Positions 16,989-26,487 are shown, counted from the first letter of the stretch. The stretch is 64,000 bases of DNA from an uncultured Acidobacteriia bacterium (GCA_903875575.1 CAIQWJ010000070.1:1-64000); one strand, 5' to 3'. Notes: a model not told the origin generated them from the sequence alone. Numbers and translations are program-made.

Positions 16989-17195
16989 CTAATGGCTGGC
17001 GAGCAGGGACTCTTTTGCTTCTTCGACGGCGTGTAACGCCATGTCCCTGCCCACGGTGGGGAAACCTTCCAGAAAGCGTTCCAGGCTGTGGCCGGCCTCG
17101 ATGTAATCGAACAGCGTGCGGACCAACACGCGTGTGCCCCGAAAAGTCGGCTCACCAGACATAATTTCGGGATCGCGAACAATGACCGTATCCAT
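16989..17195 (-). CDS. DUF433 family protein (antitoxin-like)
   Basis: The 68-residue protein matches the DUF433 family, small winged-helix-like proteins often paired with a DUF5615 PIN-like toxin. The typical core is VIVRDPEIMSGEPTFRGTRV followed by a leucine-rich helix and FLEGFP. The start is taken at the ATG at 17195; a longer frame reaches 17273. No toxin-sized partner frame is seen on either side, so this copy appears solitary. Confidence 0.75.
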   Translation of the reverse strand: MDTVIVRDPEIMSGEPTFRGTRVLVRTLFDYIEAGHSLERFLEGFPTVGRDMALHAVEEAKESLLASH

Positions 17196-17455
17196 AGTTT
17201 CATTATGGCTCAGTTGTTTACCGGCCAGATCGTGCCACTCGCTCAAGCCGGGAGTGGCTCTATGACCTGCCACCCATAGGAATTACCCGCGCCATGGTTG
17301 TTGGCGCACACGTCTGGTTTGCCGACAAACCGTCAAAGTGGTCTGACGTCAGGATGGGGTGCCGGTGGGATGGCAGCGGCCAAATTCCGGTAACGGGACT
17401 TTACAGGTTGAGTAGTCGGATCGGCTATACTTCTCACCTGGAGGGGTGTGAAGCC

Positions 17456-17731
17456 ATGGGAGCAGGAGCAGCAGCAGCAGCAGCAGCAATCGCAGAGGCG
17501 ACGAAGGCATCAGGTGTCATTGTGAAGCTCGAGCCTGTGGAGTTCCTGAAGGTGCTGAGCCGAGTTGCGGAGCCCATGGTCGTCATCGCTCGCGGCGGTC
17601 TTTTTACAGAGAATTTTCAATATCTGGTGAGCTATAAGGGGCTGGCGTTCTTCACAAAATCGGAAGATGCGCTGGAACTCCCCGCTGACGCTGAAACGGT
17701 TGCGGCTGAGAAGATTTGGATCCCCGGGTAG
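17456..17731 (+). CDS. Conserved-looking small protein with poly-alanine start
   Basis: The 91-residue protein starts at ATG 17456, after GGAGGGG at 17440-17446, which makes translation credible. Residues 2-10 form a poly-alanine run encoded by a GCA repeat. The rest (VEFLKVLSRVAEPMVVIARG, FTENFQYLVSYKGLAFFTKS) looks like a compact alpha/beta domain with a hydrophobic strand. I do not recognise the family. Confidence 0.65.
   Translation: MGAGAAAAAAAIAEATKASGVIVKLEPVEFLKVLSRVAEPMVVIARGGLFTENFQYLVSYKGLAFFTKSEDALELPADAETVAAEKIWIPG
17468..17488 (+). repeat. GCA trinucleotide repeat (seven copies)
   Basis: Seven uninterrupted GCA codons lie inside the 91-residue gene, encoding alanine. Such a tract may change in length by slippage but stays in frame when whole units are gained or lost. 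Confidence 0.8.
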
Positions 17732-18114
17732 TCTGGGAGGCTGAGCCTTCGCTGCATTCGGATTTTCGGGCGGCGCCATCAATTTCGAGCGGCAACTCAA
17801 GGCTGCCACTTCGAAGCCATTTGGAATCACAAGACGCGTCTGAGAAGTCTTTCCTCACTGCTCAGAGAACGGCGTTACCAGAATGTGACCCGCGCGAACC
17901 ACTGGCCGTAAAACGCGCTATTCGCCGAAGCGGCGGCAGTTCCATCTGTATCGTCCGCTACCCGGAGGATGGCACGACGTCGGTCTGGTTCGCGTGATTC
18001 ATCGTTGCGGACGCGAAATCCACGTGCAAGAATCCTGGAAGTCTACTGGAACGTTGGTCCGCATGACGCAGAAGTTCGATCCACCCGCACTGCGTTCAGC
18101 GAACGGTATTGGAG
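17732..18114. other. Intergenic region, nothing recognised
   Basis: About 380 bp between the small gene and the convergent aminotransferase gene. A short open frame continues to 17997, but it has no ribosome site and no recognisable motif. A second frame towards the end shows no start codon. No hairpin with a T-run was found. Confidence 0.4.
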
Positions 18115-19254
18115 TTAAACCGAAAGCACCTTAGCGAACGCAAGTTTGAACTTTGCCATTTCGTCGCGAGTGCCGACTGTGACGCGGACGTGTGTGGGCC
18201 AGACCGGCCAGGGACGTCCGATATAGACGTTCTCCCGCTGCATCGCCGAGATCACATCCTGCGTGGGTCTGCCGGTATCGACCATGAAGCAGTTGCTCAC
18301 CGAAGGCACATAGCGCAGATTCTTCTGCCGGAGCCAGGCGAAAACGTCTTCCCTGTTATCGCCAATGATGGCGCGGCGTTCTGCTACCAGGCCCTGTGCC
18401 TGAAGGCTGGCCGCGGCGGCCGCCATTCCCGTGATCGGCAGCATACCGTTATTGCTGAACTTGTCCAATTTCGCAATCAGATCTGGTCTGGCGAGCACGG
18501 CACCGGCCCGCAATCCCGCCATGCCGTAAATCTTCGAAAATGTACGCAGAATGACGATGTCCTTGCCTGCGGCCACCAGCGCGGAATTGAATTGCGGGCT
18601 GGGCGAGATGTGCATGTAGGCTTCGTCCAGCATCAGGATAGACCCCGCCGGTTTGTTGGCGATGAGCCATTCGATATCGGCTTTCGGAGTGACGGTGCCG
18701 GTTGGGTTGTTTGGGTTGCAAATGTAGATGACACCGGAGTTGGGCACGGCGGCCATGGCTTTAACATCGTGCGCGTACGTTTTGGTCAGAGGGATGCGGA
18801 CCACTTTCGCATTGATGGCGTCGGCGGCGGTGGTGCCCGCTTCGTAGCCGGGATCGGCCATGACCAGCGGTTTTGTGGGAGAACAGAACGCGATGACCGT
18901 TTGATGCAGAGGCGCGCTGGAACCGGAGTAGATGCGAACGCGATCGGCCTGGAGACCTTCACTTTCGGACAGCAAATCCCGGACGCGTTCGCCTTCGCTA
19001 AAAAGGTAGCGGCCACCCTGGGTGGCGATGCCGCGAACCGCGTCGATGGCTTCTTTGCAGGGACCGAGAGGGTTCTCATTGGCATTGATCATGACCGCGC
19101 CGATGGGGGCGTTGACGCGCGAGGCCTGGGCCATGGCCATTTCCGATGAAATGGTTAGCGCGGAACCGGCGGTGAGCAGGCTGGCAATTTTTCCGAAGCA
19201 GCGGCGCGAGATGCCGCGCTCCTCGAGATCTGTTTCAACTGGCGATAAGGGCAT
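18115..19254 (-). CDS. Tat-exported PLP aminotransferase, HisC-like
   Basis: The 379-residue protein is a class I/II PLP-dependent aminotransferase related to histidinol-phosphate aminotransferase. NANENPLGPCKEA, YICNPNNPTGTVTP, LDEAYMH and TFSKIYGMAGLRAG are present, with the Schiff-base lysine at about K241. A twin-arginine signal (ISRRCFGKIASLLTAGSAL) precedes an Ala-x-Ala-like cleavage region (AMAQAS). The start at 19254 was chosen because GGAG lies 7 bases upstream; the frame is open to 19404. It is a diverged relative of the three tandem genes at 59-64 kb but lacks their leader. Being exported, it is unlikely to serve histidine synthesis. It is divergent from the transaldolase gene. Confidence 0.82.
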   Translation of the reverse strand: MPLSPVETDLEERGISRRCFGKIASLLTAGSALTISSEMAMAQASRVNAPIGAVMINANENPLGPCKEAIDAVRGIATQGGRYLFSEGERVRDLLSESEGLQADRVRIYSGSSAPLHQTVIAFCSPTKPLVMADPGYEAGTTAADAINAKVVRIPLTKTYAHDVKAMAAVPNSGVIYICNPNNPTGTVTPKADIEWLIANKPAGSILMLDEAYMHISPSPQFNSALVAAGKDIVILRTFSKIYGMAGLRAGAVLARPDLIAKLDKFSNNGMLPITGMAAAAASLQAQGLVAERRAIIGDNREDVFAWLRQKNLRYVPSVSNCFMVDTGRPTQDVISAMQRENVYIGRPWPVWPTHVRVTVGTRDEMAKFKLAFAKVLSV

Positions 19255-19379
19255 ACGGGGCTCCATTTGTCGGACATTCAGATTATCACTCAGGGTGAGC
19301 AATGATGGTTGGCCTGACCGGTGCCGCGGTTCTTTCGTGGCTCGAACAGCACGGCTTTTGTCGTTATACTGGTTTGAGA

Positions 19380-20027
19380 ATGAAGATATTTCTTGATACA
19401 GCAAACCTGGACGAACTCCGCGCAGCCGCTAAATGGGGCATTGTGGACGGCGTCACCACAAACCCGAGCCTGATTGCCAAGGAAGGCAAGCCGCTGAAGG
19501 AACAGGTCGCCGCGATCTGCGAGATCGTAGACGGGCCCGTCAGCGCCGAAGTGCTCTCTGTTGATGCAAAGGGGATGATCGCCGAGGGCAAGGAACTCGC
19601 GAAGATCCACAAGAACATCATCGTGAAGCTGCCGCTGATCCGGGACGGCATTGAAGCGTGTTCCGCGCTGAGCAAGGAAGGCATTCGCGTCAATGTGACG
19701 CTCTGCTTCTCTCCCGCGCAGGCGTTGCTCGCGGCGAAGGCCGGCGCGTATTTCGTCAGCCCGTTTGTAGGACGGCTGGATGACATCGGCGAGACCGGCA
19801 TGGACCTGATTCGCCAGATTGTGGCGATCTACGATAACTACGACTTCGACACGCAGATCCTGGCCGCGTCGCTGCGCGGACCGCTGCATGTGGTGGACGC
19901 GGCGCTGGCGGGCGCGCACATCGGCACGCTGCCGTTCAAGGTGCTCGATTCGCTGTTCAACCATCCGCTGACGGATAAAGGCCTGGAGCAGTTTCTGAAA
20001 GACTACAACAAAGTCTTTTCGAAATAG
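19380..20027 (+). CDS. tal: Transaldolase (small TalC-type)
   Basis: The 215-residue protein is a short-form transaldolase of the MipB/TalC family, which moves a dihydroxyacetone unit between sugar phosphates in the pentose-phosphate pathway. The opening [13 protein letters not shown] and [13 protein letters not shown] are characteristic, and the Schiff-base lysine is K83 (NIIVKLPL). Position 129 is phenylalanine (YFVSPFVGR), as in transaldolases, where fructose-6-phosphate aldolases carry tyrosine. Length is normal. The start at 19380 matches the family N-terminus exactly; the open frame further upstream is not part of it. Confidence 0.93.
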   Translation: MKIFLDTANLDELRAAAKWGIVDGVTTNPSLIAKEGKPLKEQVAAICEIVDGPVSAEVLSVDAKGMIAEGKELAKIHKNIIVKLPLIRDGIEACSALSKEGIRVNVTLCFSPAQALLAAKAGAYFVSPFVGRLDDIGETGMDLIRQIVAIYDNYDFDTQILAASLRGPLHVVDAALAGAHIGTLPFKVLDSLFNHPLTDKGLEQFLKDYNKVFSK

Positions 20028-20080
20028 GGCGGCGGCAATGAAGGAGATTCGGCGGGCAGTCGGCTGGACGCAGAGCTGAC

Positions 20081-20509
20081 ATGCCCGACATCTGGAGTAT
20101 TTTCACAAGACAGAGCGACGCGGTCCGCTGGGGTGTAACAGGCCTTGGCGGACTGGCGGTGCTGGCCGGGGCCGGGTATGCGATTTGGCGTGTCTTCCGG
20201 CGAGAGGTTTCGCCCGAAGAGTTGGAGCGTTTGCGCCGAGAGAAGATTCATCACACGGGCAAGATCGGCGATGGCGAGATTGTGGATGTGGATGGCAGCG
20301 TGATCCTGTATTCGTATTCGGTGGCGGGCGTGGAATACATGGTGGGGCAGGACGTGTCGGCAATCGAAACGTTGCTGCCAGAGGACCGGATGCGGATGGT
20401 GGGGCCAGCCTCGGTGCGGTTTGACCCGAAGAACCCGCCGAATTCCATCGTGGTGTGCGAACAGTGGAGCGGATTGCGACTGCGCGCGGTTTCGGAGCAA
20501 ACTCAGTAA
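20081..20509 (+). CDS. Hypothetical protein with one membrane helix
   Basis: The 142-residue protein has a membrane helix at about residues 17-36 (WGVTGLGGLAVLAGAGYAIW) followed by a basic stretch and a soluble domain with the segment GEIVDVDGSVILYSYSVAGV, which looks like a beta-rich domain. I do not recognise the family. It lies between the transaldolase and a DinB-like gene on the same strand, with 53 bp and 13 bp gaps, and may be co-transcribed with the latter. Confidence 0.6.
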   Translation: MPDIWSIFTRQSDAVRWGVTGLGGLAVLAGAGYAIWRVFRREVSPEELERLRREKIHHTGKIGDGEIVDVDGSVILYSYSVAGVEYMVGQDVSAIETLLPEDRMRMVGPASVRFDPKNPPNSIVVCEQWSGLRLRAVSEQTQ

Positions 20510-20522
20510 ATCAGGAGGGGCG

Positions 20523-21071
20523 ATGGCGCATCAGTTTACGACTTCGTATCTGGAAGAATCGCTGGCGGTGTTCCGGCTTTACAAGAAGCTGGGCGAGGGA
20601 GCCATGGCGCAGGTGCCGGAGGAATGCCTTTTTGTGGCGCTCGATGGCGAGATGAATTCCATCTCGCAGATTGTGAAGCACATGGCGGGGAATATGCGGT
20701 CGCGCTGGACGGATTTCCTGACGACGGATGGCGAGAAGCCGGACCGCAACCGGGATAGTGAGTTTGTGGATGCGCCGGTCACGCGCGCTTCGATGCTGGA
20801 GTGCTGGGAAAGCGGCTGGAAAATTGTTTTCGACGCGCTGGAGCCGCTCACGGACGCGGATCTGGGTCGCACAGTAACGATTCGCGGCGAGGCGCATTCG
20901 GTGATGCAGGCGATCAGCCGGCAGGTGGCGCACTATTCGTATCACACGGGGCAGATCGTGTTTCTGGCGAAGCATCTGGCGGGTGCGGAGTGGAAGGCGA
21001 TTACGGTGCCGAGGGGGAAGTCGGAAGAGTTCAATAAGCGGGTGGCGGCTGGGGAAGCGAGCCAGCGGTAG
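20523..21071 (+). CDS. DinB-like DUF1572 family protein
   Basis: The 182-residue protein belongs to the DUF1572 branch of the DinB/YfiT four-helix-bundle superfamily, typically with three histidines that bind a divalent metal. Candidate ligands are in QIVKHMAGN and in AHYSYHTGQIVFLAKH. The start at 20523 follows AGGAGG at 20513-20518; an upstream extension overlaps the previous gene. Members are proposed to be metal-dependent thiol transferases or hydrolases, but the reaction is not known here. The stop codon directly abuts the stop of the convergent lipoprotein gene. Confidence 0.82.
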   Translation: MAHQFTTSYLEESLAVFRLYKKLGEGAMAQVPEECLFVALDGEMNSISQIVKHMAGNMRSRWTDFLTTDGEKPDRNRDSEFVDAPVTRASMLECWESGWKIVFDALEPLTDADLGRTVTIRGEAHSVMQAISRQVAHYSYHTGQIVFLAKHLAGAEWKAITVPRGKSEEFNKRVAAGEASQR

Positions 21072-22280
21072 CTATTCGAGCGTGACTTCCACTGGCTCGG
21101 ACTTCCTGCTTTCATTGCCAGCAAGATCCACGGCGCTGACCTGGTAGCTGTATTTCGAGCCCAGCGTGACTTCTTTATCGGAGTAGGCCGCGTTGGTTAC
21201 GGCATCGGCGATCTTCACGCCGTTGCGGTAAATACGATACGCGGCGAGATCGGTATCGGCCACGCGATCCCAGACCAGTTCGATCGTCTTCGTGCCGGAG
21301 ACAACAGCCAATCCAGCGGGTACAGCTGGGGGAAAGCGGTCGGTGGGCGTGAAGGTAATTGGCTCGGAGATGTCGCTTTCGAGCCAGCCATCGCCCACTT
21401 TTCGCACAGCCTGGACGTAGTATTGCCAGGGCTTGCCCCACTCCGGCGCGGCGTCGTCAAACGACGGCTGCGTGCTCTCGCCGATGTTGACCCAATCGGT
21501 ATCGGCAGGCTGACGGCGGAAGATGCGGAACGCGGGCGCAGCCGCGGTCCACTGGAGGTGCACGGCGTTGGGTGCGTCGGTGGCCTTGAGATTGACGGGC
21601 ATGGGAAGCGGCGGCAGGACTTCCAGTTGCACGATGGAGATGCCGTCATCGCGGCCTTTGAAGCCGCGGACGCGCACGCCGACGACGAGGAGTTTGCCGG
21701 AGAACTTCGCGGCGTCGATGGAAGCGGTAATTACCGGCGCGACAATGCGGGCTTCGATTTTGGCCTGGCGTGCGGTGGATTTCGCCCGCTTCGAACCGGA
21801 GGGGGCTGTTGCGGCCTTCGTGCGCGGGCGTTGCGTGCTGCCGGAAGCGCCTGTGGCACCGGCCGGTGCCTGGAGCGGCGCGATCGGCGTGGGTGCGGCG
21901 GCGGGCTTCGGTAGGGGCGTTGTTCGCCTCACAGCCCGGACCGGACGGACCGGCGCGGGGATCTCGGGAACCACCACAGAAACTCGTTCCGAGTTCGCTT
22001 CCCATTCGGTTTCATTCCAGGGATTCGGCGCGGTGCCAACGCGGAGTTCCACGTCAGGATGCGCATCCACAGGCAGGGCGTCGGTGGTTTCCAGCGGCAT
22101 GCTGAAACTGATGACGACCTTCGCGCCACGCTCCACCGCGGAGAGTCCCGTCACTTTGAGAGGCCGGCCCAGTGCGGGCGGCTTTGGTTCGCCGGCGTAA
22201 CCGCAGCCGATCAGGAACAGGGTGGTAAAAAGAGCCAGCGCGAACAGGCACGGCTTCACAATGCTGGTTCCGGAAAACAT
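21072..22280 (-). CDS. Lipoprotein with fibronectin type III domains
   Basis: The 402-residue protein begins with a lipoprotein signal (LFALALFTTLFLIGC; lipobox LIGC), so it is probably anchored to a membrane. A Pro/Ala/Thr-rich, basic linker (about residues 115-175) separates an N-terminal domain from two FN3-like modules in the C-terminal half (PMPVNLKATDAPNAVHLQWT; PAVPAGLAVVSGTKTIELVW). These are binding modules. Its start shares one base with the hslU stop codon (TGATG), so it is the third gene of the hslV-hslU operon, although nothing in its sequence suggests a role in proteolysis. Confidence 0.8.
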   Translation of the reverse strand: MFSGTSIVKPCLFALALFTTLFLIGCGYAGEPKPPALGRPLKVTGLSAVERGAKVVISFSMPLETTDALPVDAHPDVELRVGTAPNPWNETEWEANSERVSVVVPEIPAPVRPVRAVRRTTPLPKPAAAPTPIAPLQAPAGATGASGSTQRPRTKAATAPSGSKRAKSTARQAKIEARIVAPVITASIDAAKFSGKLLVVGVRVRGFKGRDDGISIVQLEVLPPLPMPVNLKATDAPNAVHLQWTAAAPAFRIFRRQPADTDWVNIGESTQPSFDDAAPEWGKPWQYYVQAVRKVGDGWLESDISEPITFTPTDRFPPAVPAGLAVVSGTKTIELVWDRVADTDLAAYRIYRNGVKIADAVTNAAYSDKEVTLGSKYSYQVSAVDLAGNESRKSEPVEVTLE

Positions 22281-23638
22281 CAGAGAATGTAGCGGCTCAG
22301 ATCCTGATCTTTCACGATGCCTGCCAGTTGCTTGCGCACGTAAGCGGCATCCACCTTCACCGTTTTCTTGCGGAGATCCGGGCCTTCAAAGGAAATCTCT
22401 TCCAGCAGTTTTTCCATGATGGTGTGAAGACGCCGGGCACCAATGTTCTCAGCACTCTCATTGACCTGGGCAGCGAAACGCGCGACTTCTTCGAGCGCAT
22501 CGTCCGTGATGATGAGTTTGATCCCTTCGGTCTCCATCAGGGCCGTGTACTGCTTTGACAGCGCGTTTTTGGGCTCTTTCAGGATGCGCACGAAATCGGC
22601 CACGGTGAGCGATTTCAGTTCCACGCGGATGGGGAAGCGGCCCTGGAGTTCCGGGATCATGTCGCTGGGTTTCGAGACGTGGAACGCACCCGCCGCGATG
22701 AACAGGATGTGATCCGTCTTCACAAAGCCGTGGCGCGTGTTGACGGTGGTGCCTTCCACGATGGGCAGGATGTCGCGCTGCACGCCTTCGCGGCTGACGT
22801 CGGGACCGTGGCCGCCTTCGCGACCGGCAATCTTGTCGATTTCATCGAGAAAAATGATGCCGCTCGATTCGACGCGCTCCAGAGCCACGCGGGTCACCTG
22901 TTCCATGTCGATGAGCTTCTGCTCTTCTTCCTGAATCAGGTAATCAAGAGCCTCATCTACGCGCATGGGTCGTTTCTTCGACCGGTTACCAAACATGGCG
23001 GGAATCATCTCGCGGATGTTGAAGCCCATCTCTTCGAGATTGACGTTGCTGGCCACTTCGAACGTGGGGCCGCGATCTTTCGCTTCCACTTCGACAATTC
23101 GTTCGTCGAGCTTGCCGTCGCGCAGACGCTCGCGCAGTTTCTCGCGGGTCTTATCATTGTCCGCGGTATTTTCGCCCGCGGGCGGAATCAGGAGATCGAT
23201 GAGTCGGTTTTCCGCGTTGGCCTCGGCGCGCTCGCCCACTTCTTCCAGCTTTTGCTGACGAACCATGTCGATGGCGATATCGACCAGATCGCGGATCATG
23301 GATTCGACGTCGCGGCCGACATAACCAACTTCGGTGAATTTGCTCGCTTCCACCTTCATGAACGGGGAGTTCGCGAGCTTCGCCAGGCGACGCGCGAGTT
23401 CGGTTTTGCCGACGCCGGTGGGGCCGATCATGAGGATGTTCTTCGGCATCACCTCTTCCGCCATATCGGGCGGGAGCTTCTGCCTGCGGAGGCGATTGCG
23501 AAGTGCGATGGCCACGGCGCGCTTGGCGTCCGGCTGACCGATGACGTGTTTATCGAGTTCGCGGACGATTTCGCGAGGGGTCAGCTCATCGAGAACAGGC
23601 CCGGCATCGGCGGATTGCGCTGGAAGATAGATCACCAT
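22280..23638 (-). CDS. hslU: ATP-dependent protease ATPase subunit HslU
   Basis: The 452-residue protein is the AAA+ unfoldase of the HslUV (ClpYQ) protease. The N-terminal [20 protein letters not shown], the Walker A motif GPTGVGKT (residues 72-79), [19 protein letters not shown] with the pore motif GYVG, Walker B ([12 protein letters not shown]) and the C-terminal [12 protein letters not shown] are all present; the C-terminal tail docks into HslV. Length is normal. The ATG follows the hslV stop after one base, so HslV and HslU are translationally linked. Confidence 0.97.
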   Translation of the reverse strand: MVIYLPAQSADAGPVLDELTPREIVRELDKHVIGQPDAKRAVAIALRNRLRRQKLPPDMAEEVMPKNILMIGPTGVGKTELARRLAKLANSPFMKVEASKFTEVGYVGRDVESMIRDLVDIAIDMVRQQKLEEVGERAEANAENRLIDLLIPPAGENTADNDKTREKLRERLRDGKLDERIVEVEAKDRGPTFEVASNVNLEEMGFNIREMIPAMFGNRSKKRPMRVDEALDYLIQEEEQKLIDMEQVTRVALERVESSGIIFLDEIDKIAGREGGHGPDVSREGVQRDILPIVEGTTVNTRHGFVKTDHILFIAAGAFHVSKPSDMIPELQGRFPIRVELKSLTVADFVRILKEPKNALSKQYTALMETEGIKLIITDDALEEVARFAAQVNESAENIGARRLHTIMEKLLEEISFEGPDLRKKTVKVDAAYVRKQLAGIVKDQDLSRYIL

Positions 23639-23639
23639 G

Positions 23640-24179
23640 TCAGGAAAGTTCCTCGTAGGTGACCTGGTCGTTAGTGTAAATGCAGGTCTTGCCGGCGATT
23701 TTCATGGACTCTTCCACAATCTGGCGGGCATTGAGTTTGGTATGGCGCAGGAGCGCGGTGGCGGCGGCGTGGGCAAAGGGGCCACCGGAACCGATGGCCG
23801 CGATGTTCTCATCGGGCTCAATCACGTCGCCATTTCCGCTGACCATGAAGGTGTTGCCGACGTCGGCAACCAGAAGCAGGGCTTCCAGATGGCGCAGAAC
23901 TTTATCGGTACGCCAGTCCTTCGCCAGTTCAACGACGGAGCGGGGCAGGTTGCCGTTGAATTGTTCGAGCTTGGCTTCAAAGCGGGAAAACAACGAGAAG
24001 GCGTCGGCTGTGGAACCGGCAAAGCCAGCGACGATCTTGTCGTTATAGAGGCGCCTGAGCTTCTTCGCGGTGGATTTAAGGACTTCGTGCCCCAGGGTCA
24101 CCTGGCCATCGGCCGCCATGACTACCTTGCCGTCACGGCGCACACAAAGCACCGTTGTAGAGCGAATTCGCTGTTGCAT
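23640..24179 (-). CDS. hslV: ATP-dependent protease proteolytic subunit HslV
   Basis: The 179-residue protein is the threonine protease of HslUV. The mature N-terminus would be threonine 8 ([20 protein letters not shown]), so a seven-residue propeptide (MQQRIRS) must be removed, unlike E. coli HslV, where only the methionine is lost. The core [30 protein letters not shown] and [12 protein letters not shown] are conserved. It is the first gene of the hslV-hslU-lipoprotein operon. Confidence 0.97.
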   Translation of the reverse strand: MQQRIRSTTVLCVRRDGKVVMAADGQVTLGHEVLKSTAKKLRRLYNDKIVAGFAGSTADAFSLFSRFEAKLEQFNGNLPRSVVELAKDWRTDKVLRHLEALLLVADVGNTFMVSGNGDVIEPDENIAAIGSGGPFAHAAATALLRHTKLNARQIVEESMKIAGKTCIYTNDQVTYEELS

Positions 24180-24318
24180 GTTTTATCGGGATTGCGGCTG
24201 AAGCTTCAGTGTAGCGCAGGTTTCAGACGGGGCGTTCCGCGCCCGAACTGCCGGGAAGATGCGCGAACGAAAGAGACCGTGTAAACTGCAAATTGAATAG
24301 CCGTTTCAAAGAGGACGT

Positions 24319-24600
24319 ATGGCGTACATGGACGACGATTTACGAGTGAGCGCGTGGGAAATGAGCCCCCCGAAGCGCAATCCCGATGACATGAGTTTCG
24401 ATGACCTCAACGAGGAAGAGCTCGACGAGGAAGAAGAAGACGAAGATGACGACCTTGACGAGGACGAAGACGACCTCGAAGAGGAAGATGACGATCTGGA
24501 CGACGAAGATGAAGACGATCCGGACGAAGACGATGAGGACCTGGACGACGAGGACTTCGAAGACGAAGACCTGGACGACGAGGACGACGACGAAGAGTAA
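24319..24600 (+). CDS. Extremely acidic small protein (Asp/Glu tract)
   Basis: The 93-residue protein has an ordinary first third (MAYMDDDLRVSAWEMSPPKR) and then an almost continuous Asp/Glu tail. By my count 62 of 93 residues are acidic, and about 56 of the last 66. GAGG at 24311-24314 is well placed before the ATG, supporting translation. The protein should be disordered and could bind cations or basic proteins; no domain is recognised. It lies between divergent hslV and convergent nadB as a single gene. Confidence 0.75.
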   Translation: MAYMDDDLRVSAWEMSPPKRNPDDMSFDDLNEEELDEEEEDEDDDLDEDEDDLEEEDDDLDDEDEDDPDEDDEDLDDEDFEDEDLDDEDDDEE

Positions 24601-24631
24601 GTTTGGCTCCCGCGCGATCCCTGGCTCGCCG

Positions 24632-26206
24632 TTAGCCGGCAGTCAGGGATTTCGTGCGTAGTGAATCGTGCGCGAAGGCCTCGTTCTTTTCGGGGAAGTC
24701 CGTGCGATAGTGAGCGCCGCGGCTTTCTTCGCGCCACAGGGCGCACGCGGCGATAAGTTTTCCTGCCTGAAGAATATTTCTTAGTTCGATAGCCGCAAGA
24801 GTTGGGCGCTCCGCCGGGAGCATTGGCGTTCGGTCCATTGCGTCCAGCGCGGCCTGCAGTCCTTCGCGGTTGCGCACGATACCGCAGTTCTTCCACATCA
24901 GTTCGCGTAGTTGAGCTATCGGCATGTCCGGCACCAGCCATGTGGGCTCGGGTTTGTCGGGATTGCGGGATGCGGTGGCTGCGACGCAGTTTCGCATTTC
25001 GCGACCCGCACGGGCACCAAAGACCAGACCTTCGAGCAAAGAGTTGCTGGCCAGGCGGTTGGCACCATGCACGCCGGTGCAGGCGACTTCTCCGGCCGCA
25101 TAGAGACCAGGGAGAGACGTGCGACCGTTGAGATCGGTATGGACGCCTCCCATCGCGTAGTGGGCGGCAGGGTGAACCGGCGCGGATTCTTTGCCAAGAT
25201 CGAGACCGTAAGCGAGGCAGGTTTCGAAGATGCGCGGGAAGCGTTCGTGAATGAAGGCGCTGCCACGCGCGGTGAGATCCAGCCAGACGTGCGGCGAATC
25301 GGTGCGCGCCATTTCGGCAACGATGGCGCGGGAGACGACGTCACGCGGGGCGAGATCCCGCATTTCGTGATAGCGCTCCATAAACGCTTCCCCGATGCGG
25401 TTTCGTAACACGGCGCCCTCACCGCGCAGAGCTTCGGAAAGCAAAAAGCGCGGGGCACCTTCAAGATGCAGCGCCGTGGGATGGAACTGCACGAACTCCA
25501 TATCAGCGACCTGAGCGCCGGCACGCCAGGCCATCGCCACGCCATCACCTGTTGCTACCGCGGGATTCGTAGTCTCGGTGTAGACGCAGCCGAGGCCGCC
25601 TGTGGCCAGCAGCACGGCACGCGCGTGGATATCGTGCAATTCCCCTGTTGATTCCTCCAGCGCCACGGCACCGATGACGGCACCCGCGTCATTGGTGAGC
25701 AGATCCACGACCGCAGAGTACGTTTCGAAGTGAATCGCCGGAATTGTGGACGCTTTGTGATAGAGCGCACGTGCGATTTCCTGTCCCGTGGAATCGCCAT
25801 GTGCGTGGAGAACGCGATTGCGGCTGTGCGCGCCTTCGCGGGCGAAGACGAGTTTGGAACCAATGCGATCAAACTCTGCACCGTACTCAATCAGTTCGTG
25901 TATTGCGGCGGGAGCTTCCTGCACCAGCGTGTGCACGGCGGCAACGTTGCACAAGCCATCTCCGGCGTAGAGGGTGTCCTGCTCGTGCAGTTCGATGCGG
26001 TCGTCATCGTTGAGTGCCGCCGCGATGCCGCCCTGTGCGTACTCCGAAGAAGATTCGCGCAGGGAATCTTTCGCGATCACAAGCACACTGCCCGCCTGTG
26101 CCAGTTCGATGGCGGCACGCATGCCGGCGACGCCGGCTCCAATCACGAGAAAGTCGCAGTCAATCGCCAAGATCGATTTTAGCAGCGAGTCGCGGTGTAT
26201 CGGCAT
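24632..26206 (-). CDS. nadB: L-aspartate oxidase
   Basis: This flavoprotein oxidises L-aspartate to iminoaspartate, the first step of bacterial NAD synthesis. The N-terminal FAD-binding motif (CDFLVIGAGVAGMRAA), SSEYAQGGIAAALNDDD, the fumarate-reductase-like active-site region (HSRNRVLHAHGDSTGQEI), MEFVQFHPTAL and GLYAAGEVACTGVHGANRLA are characteristic. The frame is open to 26248; I use the ATG at 26206 because it begins just before the nucleotide-binding fold, giving 524 residues, but 26248 (538 residues) is possible and neither start has a strong ribosome site. NadA and NadC are not in the window. Confidence 0.93.
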   Translation of the reverse strand: MPIHRDSLLKSILAIDCDFLVIGAGVAGMRAAIELAQAGSVLVIAKDSLRESSSEYAQGGIAAALNDDDRIELHEQDTLYAGDGLCNVAAVHTLVQEAPAAIHELIEYGAEFDRIGSKLVFAREGAHSRNRVLHAHGDSTGQEIARALYHKASTIPAIHFETYSAVVDLLTNDAGAVIGAVALEESTGELHDIHARAVLLATGGLGCVYTETTNPAVATGDGVAMAWRAGAQVADMEFVQFHPTALHLEGAPRFLLSEALRGEGAVLRNRIGEAFMERYHEMRDLAPRDVVSRAIVAEMARTDSPHVWLDLTARGSAFIHERFPRIFETCLAYGLDLGKESAPVHPAAHYAMGGVHTDLNGRTSLPGLYAAGEVACTGVHGANRLASNSLLEGLVFGARAGREMRNCVAATASRNPDKPEPTWLVPDMPIAQLRELMWKNCGIVRNREGLQAALDAMDRTPMLPAERPTLAAIELRNILQAGKLIAACALWREESRGAHYRTDFPEKNEAFAHDSLRTKSLTAG

Positions 26207-26487
26207 AAAACTATGCCTGCGTGATGAACGAAGGGCACTTTCGTCCATTGATTTCCCGAATATGGTGGATCAGTTCTTTCGTTATACGAATTGCCATAGA
26301 TTGGACGATAATGAAATTGAGCACAGAGAACGGACGATAGTCTCAACCGCGAGACACTGATCGATTCCGTTCCTCCGATTCGCTCCTCGTGCCAAGCCCG
26401 GCGTTTCCCCTGTAATCCGCACTGCCTGATGACTATCGAGGCCGGAGGTGTCCTCCTGCGGCCAAACAACTAAAAGGAGCTTCCATT

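Noticed and set aside
17716-17997. Short open frame after the 91-residue gene
   Set aside because: No ribosome site and no recognisable protein features; treated as non-coding.
18115-19254. Call of hisC for the exported aminotransferases
   Set aside because: The fold and motifs are HisC-like, but a Tat signal and several paralogues outside any his operon argue against histidine synthesis.
24306-24941. Serine-rich frame opposite the acidic gene
   Set aside because: It is the reverse reading of GAC/GAA codons (Ser/Val/Phe) and overlaps the end of nadB. The plus-strand frame has the ribosome site.
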